DNA from: Anaspis maculata
Lineage: Eukaryota > Arthropoda > Insecta > Coleoptera > Scraptiidae
NCBI GenBank assembly: GCA_949128115.1
Contig: OX421965.1
Coordinates: 51,203,257 to 51,267,256 of the forward strand
Length of the DNA: 64,000 nt
Direction: 5' to 3'
Below the pieces are notes generated by a model that was not told the origin of the DNA, made no database searches, and was given only the letters and a program-made list of their open reading frames with translations. Positions 23,771 through 35,563 of the stretch are shown piece by piece. Every line of letters starts with the position of its first letter. Position 1 is the stretch's first letter. The position numbers and the translations under genes are program-made.

Positions 23771-24280
23771 AACATCCTGCGTTCACTAATCCTTTGAAAA
23801 GAAGGTGCACTATTGAACCTCATGCCCATGAGACATATTATTCGCTTGTTTTGTTATAACTCCATATTCAACCACTGGATTTTGACCAAATTTGGTACAC
23901 AAAGTAAGTTGATGCCTCGGTTGATGCATACCTACAAGCTGGTTATGTTGACTTTTGTCACATTTTTTGATTTATCATTTTTTCACGTATTATTATTTAA
24001 AAAAAAGTTGTTTAATTTTTTTCGAAAGTAGGTACTTATTTTTCGATGCTCTATTATCTCCTGAAATATTGTCAAAAAAAGGGTAACCCCTGTGTACTTA
24101 CAGAAGTATCCACACATTTGCATAATGTAAAATTTTATAAATCTATTGTGAAACAATAACACAAAAACGAAAAGAACACCTGTTCTAACGTTGTTTGCTA
24201 ACTGATTTCATACCTATTTAGAAGTTTTACTTCTTTCGAAGGTGACCATGGTCACGCACCCACGGTTTTTTTTTCGGATA

Positions 24281-24818
24281 CGTGTCATGATCTACCGTTA
24301 ACCCCTTGACCCCTAGCCACCCTTAGTATTTTTTTTTATTAATGGTACCTACTCTATGGCTTGGGTGGCTCGTTGGAAAGCTTGTCAAAAACTGTATTCA
24401 GATCTACCTTTTTTTTTCTACCAATGAAAATTGGATCGAACGCTTCACCGTGAAGTTTTGAAGAACCCCAGGATCACTTAAAAGTCCGGAAAAAAATCAT
24501 AAAATCTTACCCATATTTTTTCCGAAAAAAACGCTAGAACAGATCGATTTTTGAAAACGGTTAGTCGTTTTTCCATGAAACGTGTCATGATCTACCGTCA
24601 ACTCCTCAACCCCCATCAGCCACCCTATGGCTGTTTTTTTTTTTTTGAATCGCACCCTATGGCTTGTTTTACCTATTTTCAATGGTAGATCTGAATACAG
24701 TTTTTCACAAGCTTTCCAATGAGCGCCCACAAGCCATGGAGTGCGATTTAAAAAAATATTAAGGGTGGCTAGGGGCTAGGGGCTAGGGGTCAAGGGGTTG
24801 ACGGTAGATCATGACACG
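24281..24818. repeat. inverted-repeat element with internal third copy
   Basis: CGTGTCATGATCTACCGT at 24281 pairs with ACGGTAGATCATGACACG ending at 24818. The arms continue through CCCCTTGACCCCTAG, CTTGGAAAGC-type and CAGATCTACC words. A third direct copy of the arm start lies at 24579, suggesting an additional rearrangement. A short GGGGCTA triplication sits at about 24767-24790. Confidence 0.65.
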
Positions 24819-24819
24819 T

Positions 24820-27120
24820 TTCATGGGAAAACGGCTTGCCCTTTTTAGAAATCGACCTGTTCGAGTGTTTTATCCGAAAAAATATATATGGCCAAAAATT
24901 ATGAATTTTGTTCCAAACTTTTGAATAACCGTGCATTTAACGGGATACGTGCAGCAGAATCTGTGAGGTGATAACAAGTAGGCATAACCGATAAGAGTGG
25001 GTATAATGGAGAGTAGAGTATGCAACGGTGGACACTAACTCACGACTTACGGACTTACCTAATTACAAGATGTTATTGTGCCACCATCAGTCATCAGTCA
25101 ATCACTCCATCGACACATCAACACGTGGAAAATTGACCTAATATAGACTTACTTTTGGGCCTCTTGTTATAAGTATAAGTACAGGTTATATTTATTTCGG
25201 AAAGGTCAGAAAACCGGGGAACTACATGTCTCGACTCGCGAATAGAATGAGTAGGTATAAATATGGTTGTATTGTGATGGTGTGGTTGTAGTGTAAGTAG
25301 GACGGACGTACAACATAGATATGTGTATAAGAAAGCAAGAGAAACAACACTTCCTCGACCTATACACTCCACGCACGCATTAGAGGCTGACTGACGTAGT
25401 CAACTTTGATTGGATTGGAACAACCACATTCATCCTTTCTCTTCGACTGCGGCGGTTTCATTATTTTCTCTTATCTATCTCTGAGTACTTACCTACCTAT
25501 CTCCGCACTTCACTGATGTCTCGTGTGCTTTGCTATCAAGCTATCATAGCAGGATTTAGTATGTTTATGTTATGTACCTCTATTTATTCAGGAAAAATGG
25601 ATCATCATTCATCACTATAACCATACTTATAGGGATCTTATCAGAACACATGCTGACTCAGATTTCAGCGTTGAAAAATAATCCAAATACCTAACCTCTA
25701 TTATGCAAAAATAGTGTAACCCGATTTATTTCCAGATTCGTGTTTAGAAGGTCTGGAAGTAACTTCGGCATTTTACAACCATCTTTGCTCAAATTTGGAA
25801 CTTACACTTCTAAAGTCATTATCCACAATACGGAATTTCAGTTTCGGCCACACGACACGTGACCAGTGCAGTGGCGTGGATATAATGGAAAAATCGCTGT
25901 ATTTTCTACCAAATTTTCTACAACACTGGAATTAAAAAAAAATAAACTCTGGTCAAATTACAGGTTTCATTCGGGAGAACAACCAGCTCCAGCAAAATTT
26001 TGACATGAATGAGACTTCGTTCATGAATAAAAAATTTGAACATTTATTTGGTTGCAGGTGCGTTTTCCTCTGAGGAAAAAAAGGAAAAAATAGAGAGAAA
26101 GTAAAATAGCGTTGGCAACCTATAGTATAGGTAGGTACCTATTTCAAAATTTAAATTTTCGAAAAACTCTGTATTCGTCATTTTTTTTTCCTCAAGTAAT
26201 GGATTTATTTTTGAGATATTAAATATGAAATGTATAATAGCAAATATTTAAGTCAAATGAAAAAAACTTCATGCAGTTGTGACGACTCCGGTAAGTATAG
26301 GTATGTCGGTGGGATATGATGGTTTGATTCAATTTTTTTTATTCTGATGATATAGGTAGGTATAAGTATTTTAATTATATAGGTACCTACCTTCCTATAT
26401 TTTATGTTTGTTTGCATCAGTTATAGCTAGGTAAGATGACTTATACTTATATGCAATGCACTAGGTACTTTAGAAGAGATGCGAATGGTGTATACATTTA
26501 TGATCACTGCACTGGCAGACAAAGACTAGATATTAGTTGAGAATATCGATAATACGATAATAGAGGTATGGTATGAGTGGTAAATATGACTCATGGCTCA
26601 TATTTTATCTGTTGAATAAAGCTCCAAACAATAACAAACTGCTCAGAAAAATGAATACCTATATAGTAGAATGTTAGGTACATATATCTAGGTACAGTTG
26701 CGAGCATAACATTTGAAACACTATTGTGTAGGTACAGAAAACATTTCGCAACTGTTTTCCCCTAGAATTTAAATTTGGACACCAAAGTTTTCTGTATCTT
26801 GCAATAGGTAGGTACACTAGTGTTTCAAAAAATTTCCCATTTTTTCGACACCCTATATGAATATATTATATGTATAGGTATCATTTGTTATTTTATTATG
26901 ATCATAAATACAGGATGTTCATTTTCAAACTTCCCTCCGCTCCCCAGATTTCTCGCTGCCAAACTTATTTCCAAAAAACGTCAAATAGGTCGACTTTTAT
27001 TTTGAGAAGGACATGCAAGGAGGACATGTATAGCCGAATTTTTATCTTCAACCACGCTACCCTACTTCAAAATCTTAAACAGCATTACTTATACCTATCT
27101 GCAATGCATCAAATTGAAGG
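24820..27120. other. AT-rich gene-free stretch
   Basis: No exon, RNA gene or clear element is visible. Many TAGGTA/TACCTA words occur, especially 26130-26470 and 26660-26820. Short open frames have no domains. Confidence 0.5.
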
Positions 27121-27127
27121 TACATAT

Positions 27128-27651
27128 TGCTACGAGCGTCGATCCCGTACATATTGGTAAACACTAGATCTTTCTGGATTCTTCCATCCACGGCCGCAGT
27201 GTACAAATGCGTGGAGCTCTGGACATTTCTAGAGTGTGCGAGGAGGCATTGGAATGCATGGAGACTCCAACGTTCGATCAAGGCACATCTGTCCACTTTG
27301 GCGGAGGTGCAGATTCCAGAACACATGGAAAGCACTCGGAAGGCGTGTGTGATTATTCAGGATTGGTCTAGAAATCGCATATGCCGGGCCTCTATGGAAT
27401 TTGCTGGAAGTGGACAGGAAGTTCGGGAACATTATTCGGAGGCCTTATATAAGGCATCAGCCGGCAGCTCGCGGCAGTATTGAATTGGAATGCGAAGTGG
27501 TAACGCAAGCGACACAAGCGAAGTACCTGCGATATAATTCCAAGTAGATATTTGTTGGCGTGTATTCATTGTAGTACGCAGAAATAAACAGTGTGTGTTT
27601 TGAATCGATTGCCTCAATTATATTCGAACTCGTACGCGAAATATCGTAACA
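27128..27651 (+). mobile_element. solo LTR, 524 bp, with ATAT target duplication
   Basis: It begins TGCTACGAG (expected TGTTACGAG) and ends TATCGTAACA, the TG...CA form of retroviral-type LTRs. The four bases ATAT flank both sides (27124-27127 and 27652-27655). Internally TATATAAGG (about 27447) is a promoter TATA box and AATAAACAG (about 27582) a polyadenylation signal, in the order U3-R-U5. No internal region or second LTR is adjacent, so it is a solo LTR left by recombination. ATAT duplication resembles gypsy-group elements such as 17.6 and 297. Confidence 0.8.
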
Positions 27652-28011
27652 ATATTAAAATTATCATTTCAACAAGCATACTTTGAATTTTTTTAGACCA
27701 CTCGCTCCTCAAAATTATCTCATAGTTGATTAAAGGAAAATCTTTCCCCTATAGTAACTCCTGAGTCTTGAGAATAGATTTCGTAGCAAAAACAGGTCGA
27801 TTTTTATTTCGAGAGGGACATCTAAAACATGTATTGACACATTTTTATCTTCAATTTCTTTGCCACCACCCCCCACTCTACTTTACCTTCAACGAATTAG
27901 GGATGGGTTTGAATTTTTTTAATATGTTTGTCAGAAAAAGAATGTTATCACTTTCAAATTAGTGTATCACAAGACAAGATTGGTTAATGCTATTCGAAAT
28001 TTTAAAGTATT

Positions 28012-28200
28012 GTTACGAGCGGATCCCATCGCAACGTACAAGTGCGAAGCTCTAGACATTTGCAGAATATACCTTGTCTATGGAATATACGCGATGGCTT
28101 AGCCTTAGCGAATGGAATTTACCTTGGAGGAAATTTACGTGGCGACTTCAACGGCCGAGTAGCACACATCTGTCCATTTGGCGGAGGTGCCGATTTACCG
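28012..28200 (+). mobile_element. truncated LTR fragment of the same family
   Basis: It begins TGTTACGAGCGGATCCC, as the LTR at 52932 does, and shares GCTCTAGACATTTGCAG and ACATCTGTCCATTTGGCGG further in. The 3' half with the TATA box and polyadenylation signal is missing. It lies inside a composite repeat region (27.7-29.1 kb). Confidence 0.6.
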
Positions 28201-28348
28201 CAATTCATTCTTCTTCCGAAAACAATGTTCTGGATAATTTCAATCCCTCCCCCAATTAATTATTAAGCATTCAAACTATTCTATGAAGAAAAGTGCCATA
28301 TGCCATGAAGAAAATTGAGATGTCAAGAATATCAAATTGGACACTAAT

Positions 28349-28785
28349 GCCCGATTGCACAAAGGTGGTATCAAATTTTGGTTTGCTATTAAACACGGTC
28401 AAAATTTTGAAGTGAAATAAAATGCAAACCCAGTTACTTCAATGAGAGATTATGATGGGAATACAAAATATAGCTCCAGGCGATTATTTGGATACCAGAA
28501 CCCAAGTGAGACAATTTTCATTTTGACGTGTACAAGACATCTTACCGTAATTGTCAGTCAGATATTTTCTTTGTAATACAAAAATAAGCGACAAGTGCGT
28601 GATACCCAAAGTTTGTTTCGGTAGGTATCCAAATAATCGCCTGGAATATATTTTGTATTCCCATCATAATCTCCCCTTGAAGTAACTGGGTTTGCATTTC
28701 ACTCCATTTCAAAACAATTCGATCCCGTGTTTAGTACCGATACCGAACTAAAATTTGATACCATATTTGTGCAATCGGACATCAG
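28349..28785. repeat. inverted-repeat element, arms about 150 bp
   Basis: The left arm (28349-28500) and right arm (28624-28785) are reverse complements: GATTGCACAAA, GTTACTTCAA, CCCAGTTACTT and GCGATTATTTGGATACC all recur inverted. The spacer of about 120 bp is non-coding. Probably a MITE nested within the surrounding repeat. Confidence 0.65.
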
Positions 28786-28799
28786 AGAATTTTAGGAAA

Positions 28800-29085
28800 A
28801 TAGGGGGTGGGGTTAAAAATTTCAAAAATATTTTTCTCAGAAAGATAATTTGATTCTCTTTGATTTGATGTATCGCAAAGTAGATAGTGTCATTTGAAAT
28901 TTGAAAGTTGCAGTGGGTGGGGGTGAGGAGGCCGAAGATATAAATTTGCCAATGTATGTTTCAGATGTCCCCCTCGATATAAAAATCAACCTGTCCGAGC
29001 TTTTTGAAAAAAAATTAGGTGAAATGCCCAATAACCCCTCTGTTCTGTTTTCGTTAGGCCACCTTGTATATTCGGACTCAAAAGA
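28800..29085. repeat. dispersed repeat, shared with 38515-38780
   Basis: This block and 38515-38780 are inverted relative to each other. Shared words include CCTGTCCGAGCTTTTT, AACCCCTCTGTT, TTTGATGTATCGCAAAGTA and a guanine-rich GGTGGGGGTGAGG tract. A third, more diverged copy lies at 27720-27960 (ACAGGTCGATTTTTAT, GAGAGGGACAT). It is an interspersed repeat family of unknown class without coding capacity. Confidence 0.6.
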
Positions 29086-29142
29086 AAAACCGCATCATTT
29101 CCAAGAAGGGATCGACCGATACCTATCGATAATTATACTATA

Positions 29143-30314
29143 CAGGGTGATTCATGAGTGACCTTACATAGGCTAATGGAAGATAGAGGACTTCGAGGCG
29201 AGTCAGGATCCACTGGAGAAATTTTATTTTCTCCAATGGTTACGAAGATACAGAGTGTTTTGTGTGTTTCGTATGCAACTTTGATAAGCAATATTTCTGA
29301 AACGGCCAGAGGTATTTTGTTGAAATTCACCAGTAATATTTCTCTATTGAAACTCATCCTGAAGTCATACCGGGTAAATCAAAATCCAAGGCCGGGCTAG
29401 AAAAAAAGTGTCCTTTTTTTGTTTCATCAAAAAGTACATTTTCTGACCGCTTTTTTAAAAAACTGCTATCGGATTCAAAAAGATAATGAAAAATGCTTCA
29501 AGAACCATTCTTCCATTTAGATGGCACACCTAAACCGTTTCGACAATAAAATTAAGAGTAAAATTTGTGGGTGAGTTCCCATTTTCGACCGGACATAATC
29601 GACTCATTGTTCGATTGAATTCATCAAAACTCATTTTTTGGCTTGTCTCTGTTAAATAGAAGAGCTTGGTTGGAAGAAAAATTCCAGAGCCGATAATTTT
29701 TTTTTATGGCAAAATCGAAAGTGAAACAAAAATTAGACTTGATTTGGTCGTCAAAGAAAATCTTCGGCTATGGAATTTTTCTTCCTGCCAAGCCCTTCTA
29801 TTCCACAGAGACAAGCTAAAAAATGAATTTGAATGAATTCAATCAAACAACGAGTCAATTATGTCCGGTCGAAAATGGGAACTCACCCACAAATTTTACT
29901 TCTAATTTTATTGTCGAAACGGTTAAGGTGTGCCATCTAAATTGATGAGTGATTCTTAAAGCATTTTTCCTTAGCTCTTTGAATCCGATAGCAGTTTTTT
30001 AGAAAAGCGGTCAGAAAATGTACTTTTTGATGAAACGAAAAAGGGGCACCATTTTTCTAGCCCAGCCCTAGATTTTGACTTATCCGGTATGGCTTCGGGA
30101 TGAGTTCCAATAGAGAAATATTACTGGTGAATTTCAACAAAATACCTATGGCCGTTTCAGAAATATCGCTTATCAAAGTTTCATACGAAACATACAAAAC
30201 ACCCTGTATCTTCGTAACCATTGAAGAAAATAAAATTTCTTCAGTGGATCCTGACTCGCCTCGAAGTCCTCTATCTCCCATTAGCCTATGTAAGGTCACT
30301 CATGAATCACCCTG
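29143..30314. mobile_element. fold-back MITE with TA target duplication, 1172 bp
   Basis: It begins CAGGGTGATTCATGAGTGAC and ends with the reverse complement, flanked by TA at 29141-29142 and 30315-30316. The arms extend about 550 bp each with a short centre near 29730; pairs such as GATCCACTGGAGAAATTTT/AAATTTCTTCAGTGGATCC show about 10 percent divergence. Open frames across it are mirror images of one another and are not genes. A TA flank and CAGGG start fit a Tc1/mariner-type target, but no transposase is present. Confidence 0.75.
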
Positions 30315-30319
30315 TATTG

Positions 30320-31340
30320 GTATATCGCCCTATTTTCGGATTATATCGGTATAGGTCTATCGGCCGATATTTCGCCGATATTTTATTGTGTAAAACACTT
30401 TTCAAAAAACACTTGAAAAACATGTACCCAATCCGAATGATCTTGAAATATATATCATTCAAAAATCATACGAAATTATTTTTAGTCGATATTAAACTAA
30501 ACAGAGGTAATCAATTGAACTGGTCCACGTATAGCTCCCTAAAAATATCACGCTATTTCAAGATCGAAAATCTCGAAGGAAAATCAACCGATTTCAAAAG
30601 CATGGTCATGCCGGATAGGTCATTCCTTTTGCTACCAAATGTCATGTTGGATCACGTAGACGTTGATAATAGGTGCTTTCCTTTTACAACAAAACTCACT
30701 GATCTGATCTAAGCTAGAGAGAGAAAGAGCGGGAAATCCACGAGCGAGAAATCACATGCGCGAAAGTGAGATACCACTAACAACTTAGGTCAGAATACTT
30801 AGTTCAGGTTGTAAAAGGAAAGCACCTATTGTTCACCATGCATGTACAGGGTGACAACGGAAGAAGTGTCAAAACAGTCAATTTTTAACTGTACACAACT
30901 TTTCGAAAAAAAAACGTAGATTTTTTCTCAATGTTTTGGAAAGCTCATTACAATATATCTCGAAACGGTTTTTATTCATTCCCTCCTCCCCATTTGAGTT
31001 TTCAATGGAGTTATGCCAGTTTTTGACACATTCACGTTTTATGCCGCAGTTCTCTCCAAAGTCACGTTCTTGGCTTAAATGTGGTAAAAGTGCATAACTT
31101 TGGCAACAAATGAGTAACCCTCAAGTATGAATTTGATCCCAGTGACCATCAGGAACGCTACCCCCTGTGAGCGTCTGCAACCACCTTGGAGTGTCATCAT
31201 CACAGGGCGGTTTAAATTGTCCCCCACATTCCCCAAAAATCATCCCCTTAATAACTAAAGACATCCATTGCATACCTACTTTACAAAGTTTTGGTAAGTG
31301 CCTATCTCAACAGTTCTATTAAACGTATGATACGTCGATG
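30320..31340. other. repeat-derived intergenic stretch
   Basis: GATCGACCGATA just left of the previous element and TATCGGTCGATCCC near 31636 are inverted, hinting that the elements from 29.1 to 31.65 kb sit within a larger old inverted structure. An isolated TACAGGGTGACAACGG end occurs at 30845. A continuous frame at 30221-30712 begins inside the preceding element and resembles no known protein. Confidence 0.4.
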
Positions 31341-31342
31341 AT

Positions 31343-31610
31343 CTTTTTTTGTCCATCACTGTAGAAACTACCCCATGAAAAAAAAACTACCCCTTTCAAA
31401 AAGTACTTGCCTCATCAATTCTGGAAAATCTGTCACAATAGATATTTGGATGCGACGATTACCTTATCCATAGAAAGTTGTTATTAAAAATTCAAATATT
31501 GTAACAGATTTCCCAAAATTGATGAGACAATATATAAAGTACCTACCTACTCTTTGGAAGGGGTAGTTTTTTTCTTAATGGGGTAGTTTCTACAGTGGTG
31601 GACAAAAAAG
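31343..31610. mobile_element. hairpin MITE
   Basis: TTTTTGTCCATCACTGTAGA and its inverted partner ending GTGGTGGACAAAAAAG bound a 268-bp palindrome. The arms include GAAACTACCCC, AACTACCCCTT and GATGAG words in both orientations. No coding sequence; exact target duplication is unclear. Confidence 0.65.
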
Positions 31611-32607
31611 ATATCGGCCAAAAAAATCCATATATCGGTCGATCCCTAAATTTGAAAAATACATCAGGATGTCAAGAAATTTGAAAGTTTTTTTTGAAAC
31701 ACTCTCTCTACATATACCTACTGAAAGATATAGAAAATCTGGTCTCCAAATTTGAATTCTACGGAAAAAATTGTTGTGATTTTTTTTCCTGCCAATTTAT
31801 CCCAACAGGGAGGTTAATTTTGAAGGGGTACAATACGCTTGGTACGATGGTACGCCAGTGAACCCTATAATCTCGATTGGGCTATGTTTCTGCCAGTATA
31901 CCTAAAACTATGTACCTGTATGGGGCGCCGTTTAGAACTATACAAATGTGTGAATATACAGCACAAGAATGCCTAGATATACATAAATGTCACAAATATA
32001 CATCAAGATTTTTAGAAATACACTAACTGCATTGAAAAATCCATACCAAAGAATCCGTATATCATCGGTATCTCGCTTATCTTGAGAGATACAAAGTCGG
32101 TTAAATTAGGAAAAAGTTGCGCATTTACATGACGATCAATGATCCAAAAAGAAATTTGACGTATCGATTTTAGTTTTTGAGATATCGTGAAAAAAACAGG
32201 AATTTGAATTTTTGTTTTCATTTTTTATTCAAAAAACGGTTGAAGGTGGCCTTTTCTAATCTGGATATTGCCGGGGCATTTTTTCAAGGGGAATTCAAAG
32301 CTGCCAAAATCTTTATCCTAGCTTTCAAAACAACCGAGATACGACATTCAACTTTTTTCTATAATGGGCGCCAAATTGAATTTTGAAATTTTTGAATACA
32401 GTATTGTTTTCTGGTTACAAAGATGTGCCACATGCCACTGTTGCACTACTGTTGAATAAATGTTCAACATTTACGTTTTTTTTTTATTGTCGGTGCTGAT
32501 TTTGTTTCCAAAGCGCTCTTTGAAAAATTTGAAAAACATGTGACGTGCCAATGTAAATATTTTATTTATTGCGGCAAATAAACTTGATTATGATTATGAT
32601 GATTATG

Positions 32608-33523
32608 AAATTATTGTAGAAAGTTAAAAATGTCTCTTCACTTGTATAATATTTTTTATTTTGCTCTACGCGTTTCGAGACTCTTATTTATTGTCTCATT
32701 CTCAAGAGCAAGTAAATGGTGAATAGATATAAAATGTAAAAAGTCATGAGTAAATGTCAGAATTTGAAATATCTGACAAAATTATGATAACAATTAAATA
32801 ACGATAGAGACATGGCTGGTACTTTGTATAGGTATTTATTGTGGATAATTTCGATTACTTGACGGAAACAAAAAAGGGAGTAAAATCGATGAATTGAAAT
32901 GTATTTGTTCATTTAAACATAAATTTGGATTGCTCTTACTTAATTTTCTAATTTCTAACTCCTCAAGATAATTACATAACATTTTGTCTGATGTGGTATG
33001 TAGAATAGATTTAAAATTTTGATTACTGAATGAATTGCAAAAAGAAATATGAGAAGCAAATGCAGACTGATATTATTCTCATATTTCTTTTTGCAATTCA
33101 TTCAGTAATCAAAATTTTAAATCTATTCTACATACCACATCAGACAAAATGTTATGTAATTATCTTGAGGAGTTAGAAATTAGAAAATTAAGTAAGAGCA
33201 ATCCAAATTTATGTTTAAATGAACAAATACATTTCAATTCATCGATTTTACTCCCTTTTTTGTTTCCGTCAAGTAATCGAAATTATCCACAATAAATACC
33301 TATACAAAGTACCAGCCATGTCTCTATCGTTATTTAATTGTTATCATAATTTTGTCAGATATTTCAAATTCTGACATTTACTCATGACTTTTTACATTTT
33401 ATATCTATTCACCATTTACTTGCTCTTGAGAATGAGACAATAAATAAGAGTCTCGAAACGCGTAGAGCAAAATAAAAAATATTATACAAGTGAAGAGACA
33501 TTTTTAACTTTCTACAATAATTT
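32608..33523. repeat. perfect 448-bp inverted repeat with 20-bp spacer
   Basis: Positions 32608-33055 and 33076-33523 are exact reverse complements with no mismatch or indel (checked base by base, every pair summing to 66131). Pairing stops at both outer ends (32607 and 33524). The spacer is 33056-33075. No gene is encoded; motifs such as TCTACGCGTTTCGAGA and AGATATAAAATGTAAAA recall the diverged repeat at 2614-2844. It may be a very young element, a gene-converted palindrome or an assembly fold-back. Confidence 0.9.
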
Positions 33524-33545
33524 ACAAAGACTTCACATAGTTATA

Positions 33546-33907
33546 CCGAGAGTTCATAAATTAAATGGGTCAAGGGTGCCTGTGAATTCAAAAACGTCTG
33601 TCTAAGCTAGAGTAATCCTTTTGTGATAAATTTGTCAAACTTTGACAAGTTACGTCCCATATTATTGATCTCTGATCTGCCATAAGTGCACGCGAATACT
33701 TTCAAGTTCGAAAATACTCCTCGATCATGTAGGTTTTGTGCCCTGCCGTGAAAACCACATTTTTAATGTTCCGAAAACGAAAACTGCGGCTGGTTTGACA
33801 GATTACAATAACCAAAAAATAACAGACATCAAATGAACGATGCTAGTTCCGACAGATGTTTTCAAACTCACAGCCGCTCTTGACCCATTTAATTTATGAA
33901 CGCTCGG
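33546..33907. mobile_element. MITE, 362 bp, about 30-bp inverted ends
   Basis: The ends CCGAGAGTTCATAAATTAAA and the inverted TTTAATTTATGAACGCTCGG match over about 29 bases including ATGGGTCAAG, flanked by TA at 33544-33545 and 33908-33909. The interior is non-coding. TA flanks suggest a Tc1/mariner-type MITE. Confidence 0.7.
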
Positions 33908-34729
33908 TATTATGGAGAACTTCATCAGAAGATATGATTATGAAAAATAATTTTTTTTGCTCAAAAGCATGAATTCAACAGTGGCATGTGACATGTGACA
34001 CATCGTTGTAATCTGAAAAAAATATTGTATTAAAAAATGTCAAAATCCAATGTGGCGCCCATAAGAGAAAAAAAAGTTGAATGTCATATCTCGGTTATTT
34101 TGGAAGCTAGAATGAAAATTTTGGCAACATTGGATTCCCCTTGGAAAAGTGCTTTCACAATGCCTTAATTAGAAAAGGCTACCTTCAACCATTTCTCAAA
34201 TAAAAAATTAAAACAAAAATTACAAATTTCTGTTTGTTCTCAATATCTCGAAAACTAAAACTGACAAGTCAAATATCTTTTTGGATCATTGATCGTCATA
34301 GAAATTCGCAACTTTTGTCTGATTCAACCGACTCTGTATCTCTGAAGATAAGCGAGATACCCATGCTTAGTCTCGAAAACCCGCAACCTCCGCACCACAG
34401 GCAAATACTGACCACCTGGTGCTACGGGGCCGTTGAGAAGGTGCGATGGTTCTGGGTAAACTTAGTATATGAACACGCAAATGGAACCGGATGGAACGTT
34501 CTCAAATTTACAGGAATTCGAAAGATACAAAAAATTTAAAAATTCTAACAAAAATTTATTCTCCATTCCATTATCATCTAACTACGATAATAAATTATAT
34601 TCTGTTGAACACAAAAAAGTCAAATTAGAGTAACTACACTCTACTGTGTCAACTGGTGCATAAGTTTTTTTTTATTGCGCCAGTAGGTACGTGATACTAC
34701 GTCATGGGGCTTGAATTTTAATATTCTGA

Positions 34730-34943
34730 AATATTGGAGAAATAGAGTTCAGTATATATTTTGATAATATTTATTGCTGAATATTCAATAAATGTTCAAA
34801 ATATTTGCTAAATGTTTGTGCAATATTCCACCTTAATATTCCTCTAATATTTGTTACGAATATTTTGTAAACATTTACAGAATGGTGTAAATATCCATCA
34901 ACTACTACCAAATATTTTCAAAACATTTCGTGCTGTCTGGGTA
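34730..34943. mobile_element. right end of an AATATT-rich element (TGTCTGGG|TA)
   Basis: This segment contains many AATATT or ATATTT words and ends GCACGAAATG inverted as CATTTCGTGCTGTCTGGG followed by TA. Read in reverse it starts CCCAGACAGCACG, matching the style of the other TA|CCC elements. No left end was found, so it is truncated. Confidence 0.55.
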
Positions 34944-35098
34944 CCATATAGCTCCTAAAAAGGCGATAGGTACCTATATGAATACTCCGTTGTTATTAAA
35001 GTTTACCTATATTCACACCGAGTCGTGTTCAAAAATTGCAAAAAAACATGAAAAACATGAACTATATGCCGTTCACGTTTCAAATTCAGTAGATAATG

Positions 35099-35252
35099 AC
35101 TTTTTGTAGTAAAAATAAAGTGAACAAGCTGGGGGGCTACGGCTACGGCTGATGGCATGGCACCTGCAAAGTTTTGCAGCGAAACTATCAGCGGCCATCA
35201 GCCGCATCCTCCCAGTGCTCCAGCTTGTCAATTTATTTTAGCTCCAAAAAGT
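35099..35252. repeat. hairpin upstream of the HCFC1R1-like gene
   Basis: ACTTTTTG, AAAATAAA and ACAAGCTGG on the left pair with CCAGCTTGTCAATTTATTTT and CAAAAAGT on the right. Inner GGCTGATGGC/GCCATCAGCC words extend the stem. It lies 200-350 bases upstream of the likely transcription start. Confidence 0.5.
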
Positions 35253-35419
35253 TATTCTACTGAAAATAAAAAGTGAACGGGATATAGACGAAGACGAAAC
35301 TGTTGAGCGTCGAGGCTCGAGGGCTCTCTACATACTCATAAGAAATCGCTCTCTAGCATAGCTCTCCAGAAAATTCTAGGTCCCGTCTAGACCGACATTG
35401 TGGTGACACAACTGACACA

Positions 35420-35563
35420 AGAGACGTCAGTTGAACGTCAAACTATGCAGTAGTATGGATCTTGGTCGTGTGTGACATACAAACAGCTGATTGTTTAACA
35501 ACACGGTGTTTGAGTGCAAGAAATACCCTGAAAAGAGCATCAACCACTATCAGCAGTTGGGCC
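35420..35563 (+). promoter_or_regulatory. 5' leader or promoter region of the HCFC1R1-like gene
   Basis: A CRE-like GACGTCA lies at about 35424. No TATA box is evident. Two ATGs at about 35445 and 35456 open only tiny frames, so either transcription starts downstream of them or they act as short upstream frames. Confidence 0.35.

Larger units (their letters stand above)
32067..34363. repeat. outer, older inverted repeat enclosing the perfect palindrome
   Basis: The left arm (about 32067-32465) and right arm (about 33965-34363) are reverse complements at roughly 75-80 percent identity by eye. Shared words include GGATCATTGATCGTCAT, ATCTCGGTTNTTTT, CTTCAACC and CAGTGGCATGTG, with several indels. 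The region between contains the two younger elements listed next. Confidence 0.65.

Noticed and set aside
27128..27655. A DNA transposon with 12-bp inverted ends ATATTGTTACGA
   Set aside because: The internal order of TATA box then AATAAA, and TG...CA ends, fit an LTR. The apparent longer inverted end is explained by the ATAT target duplication.
30221..30712. A 163-codon open frame on the + strand
   Set aside because: It begins inside the arm of the fold-back element at 29143-30314, has no ATG context or domain, and contains low-complexity AT-driven residues.
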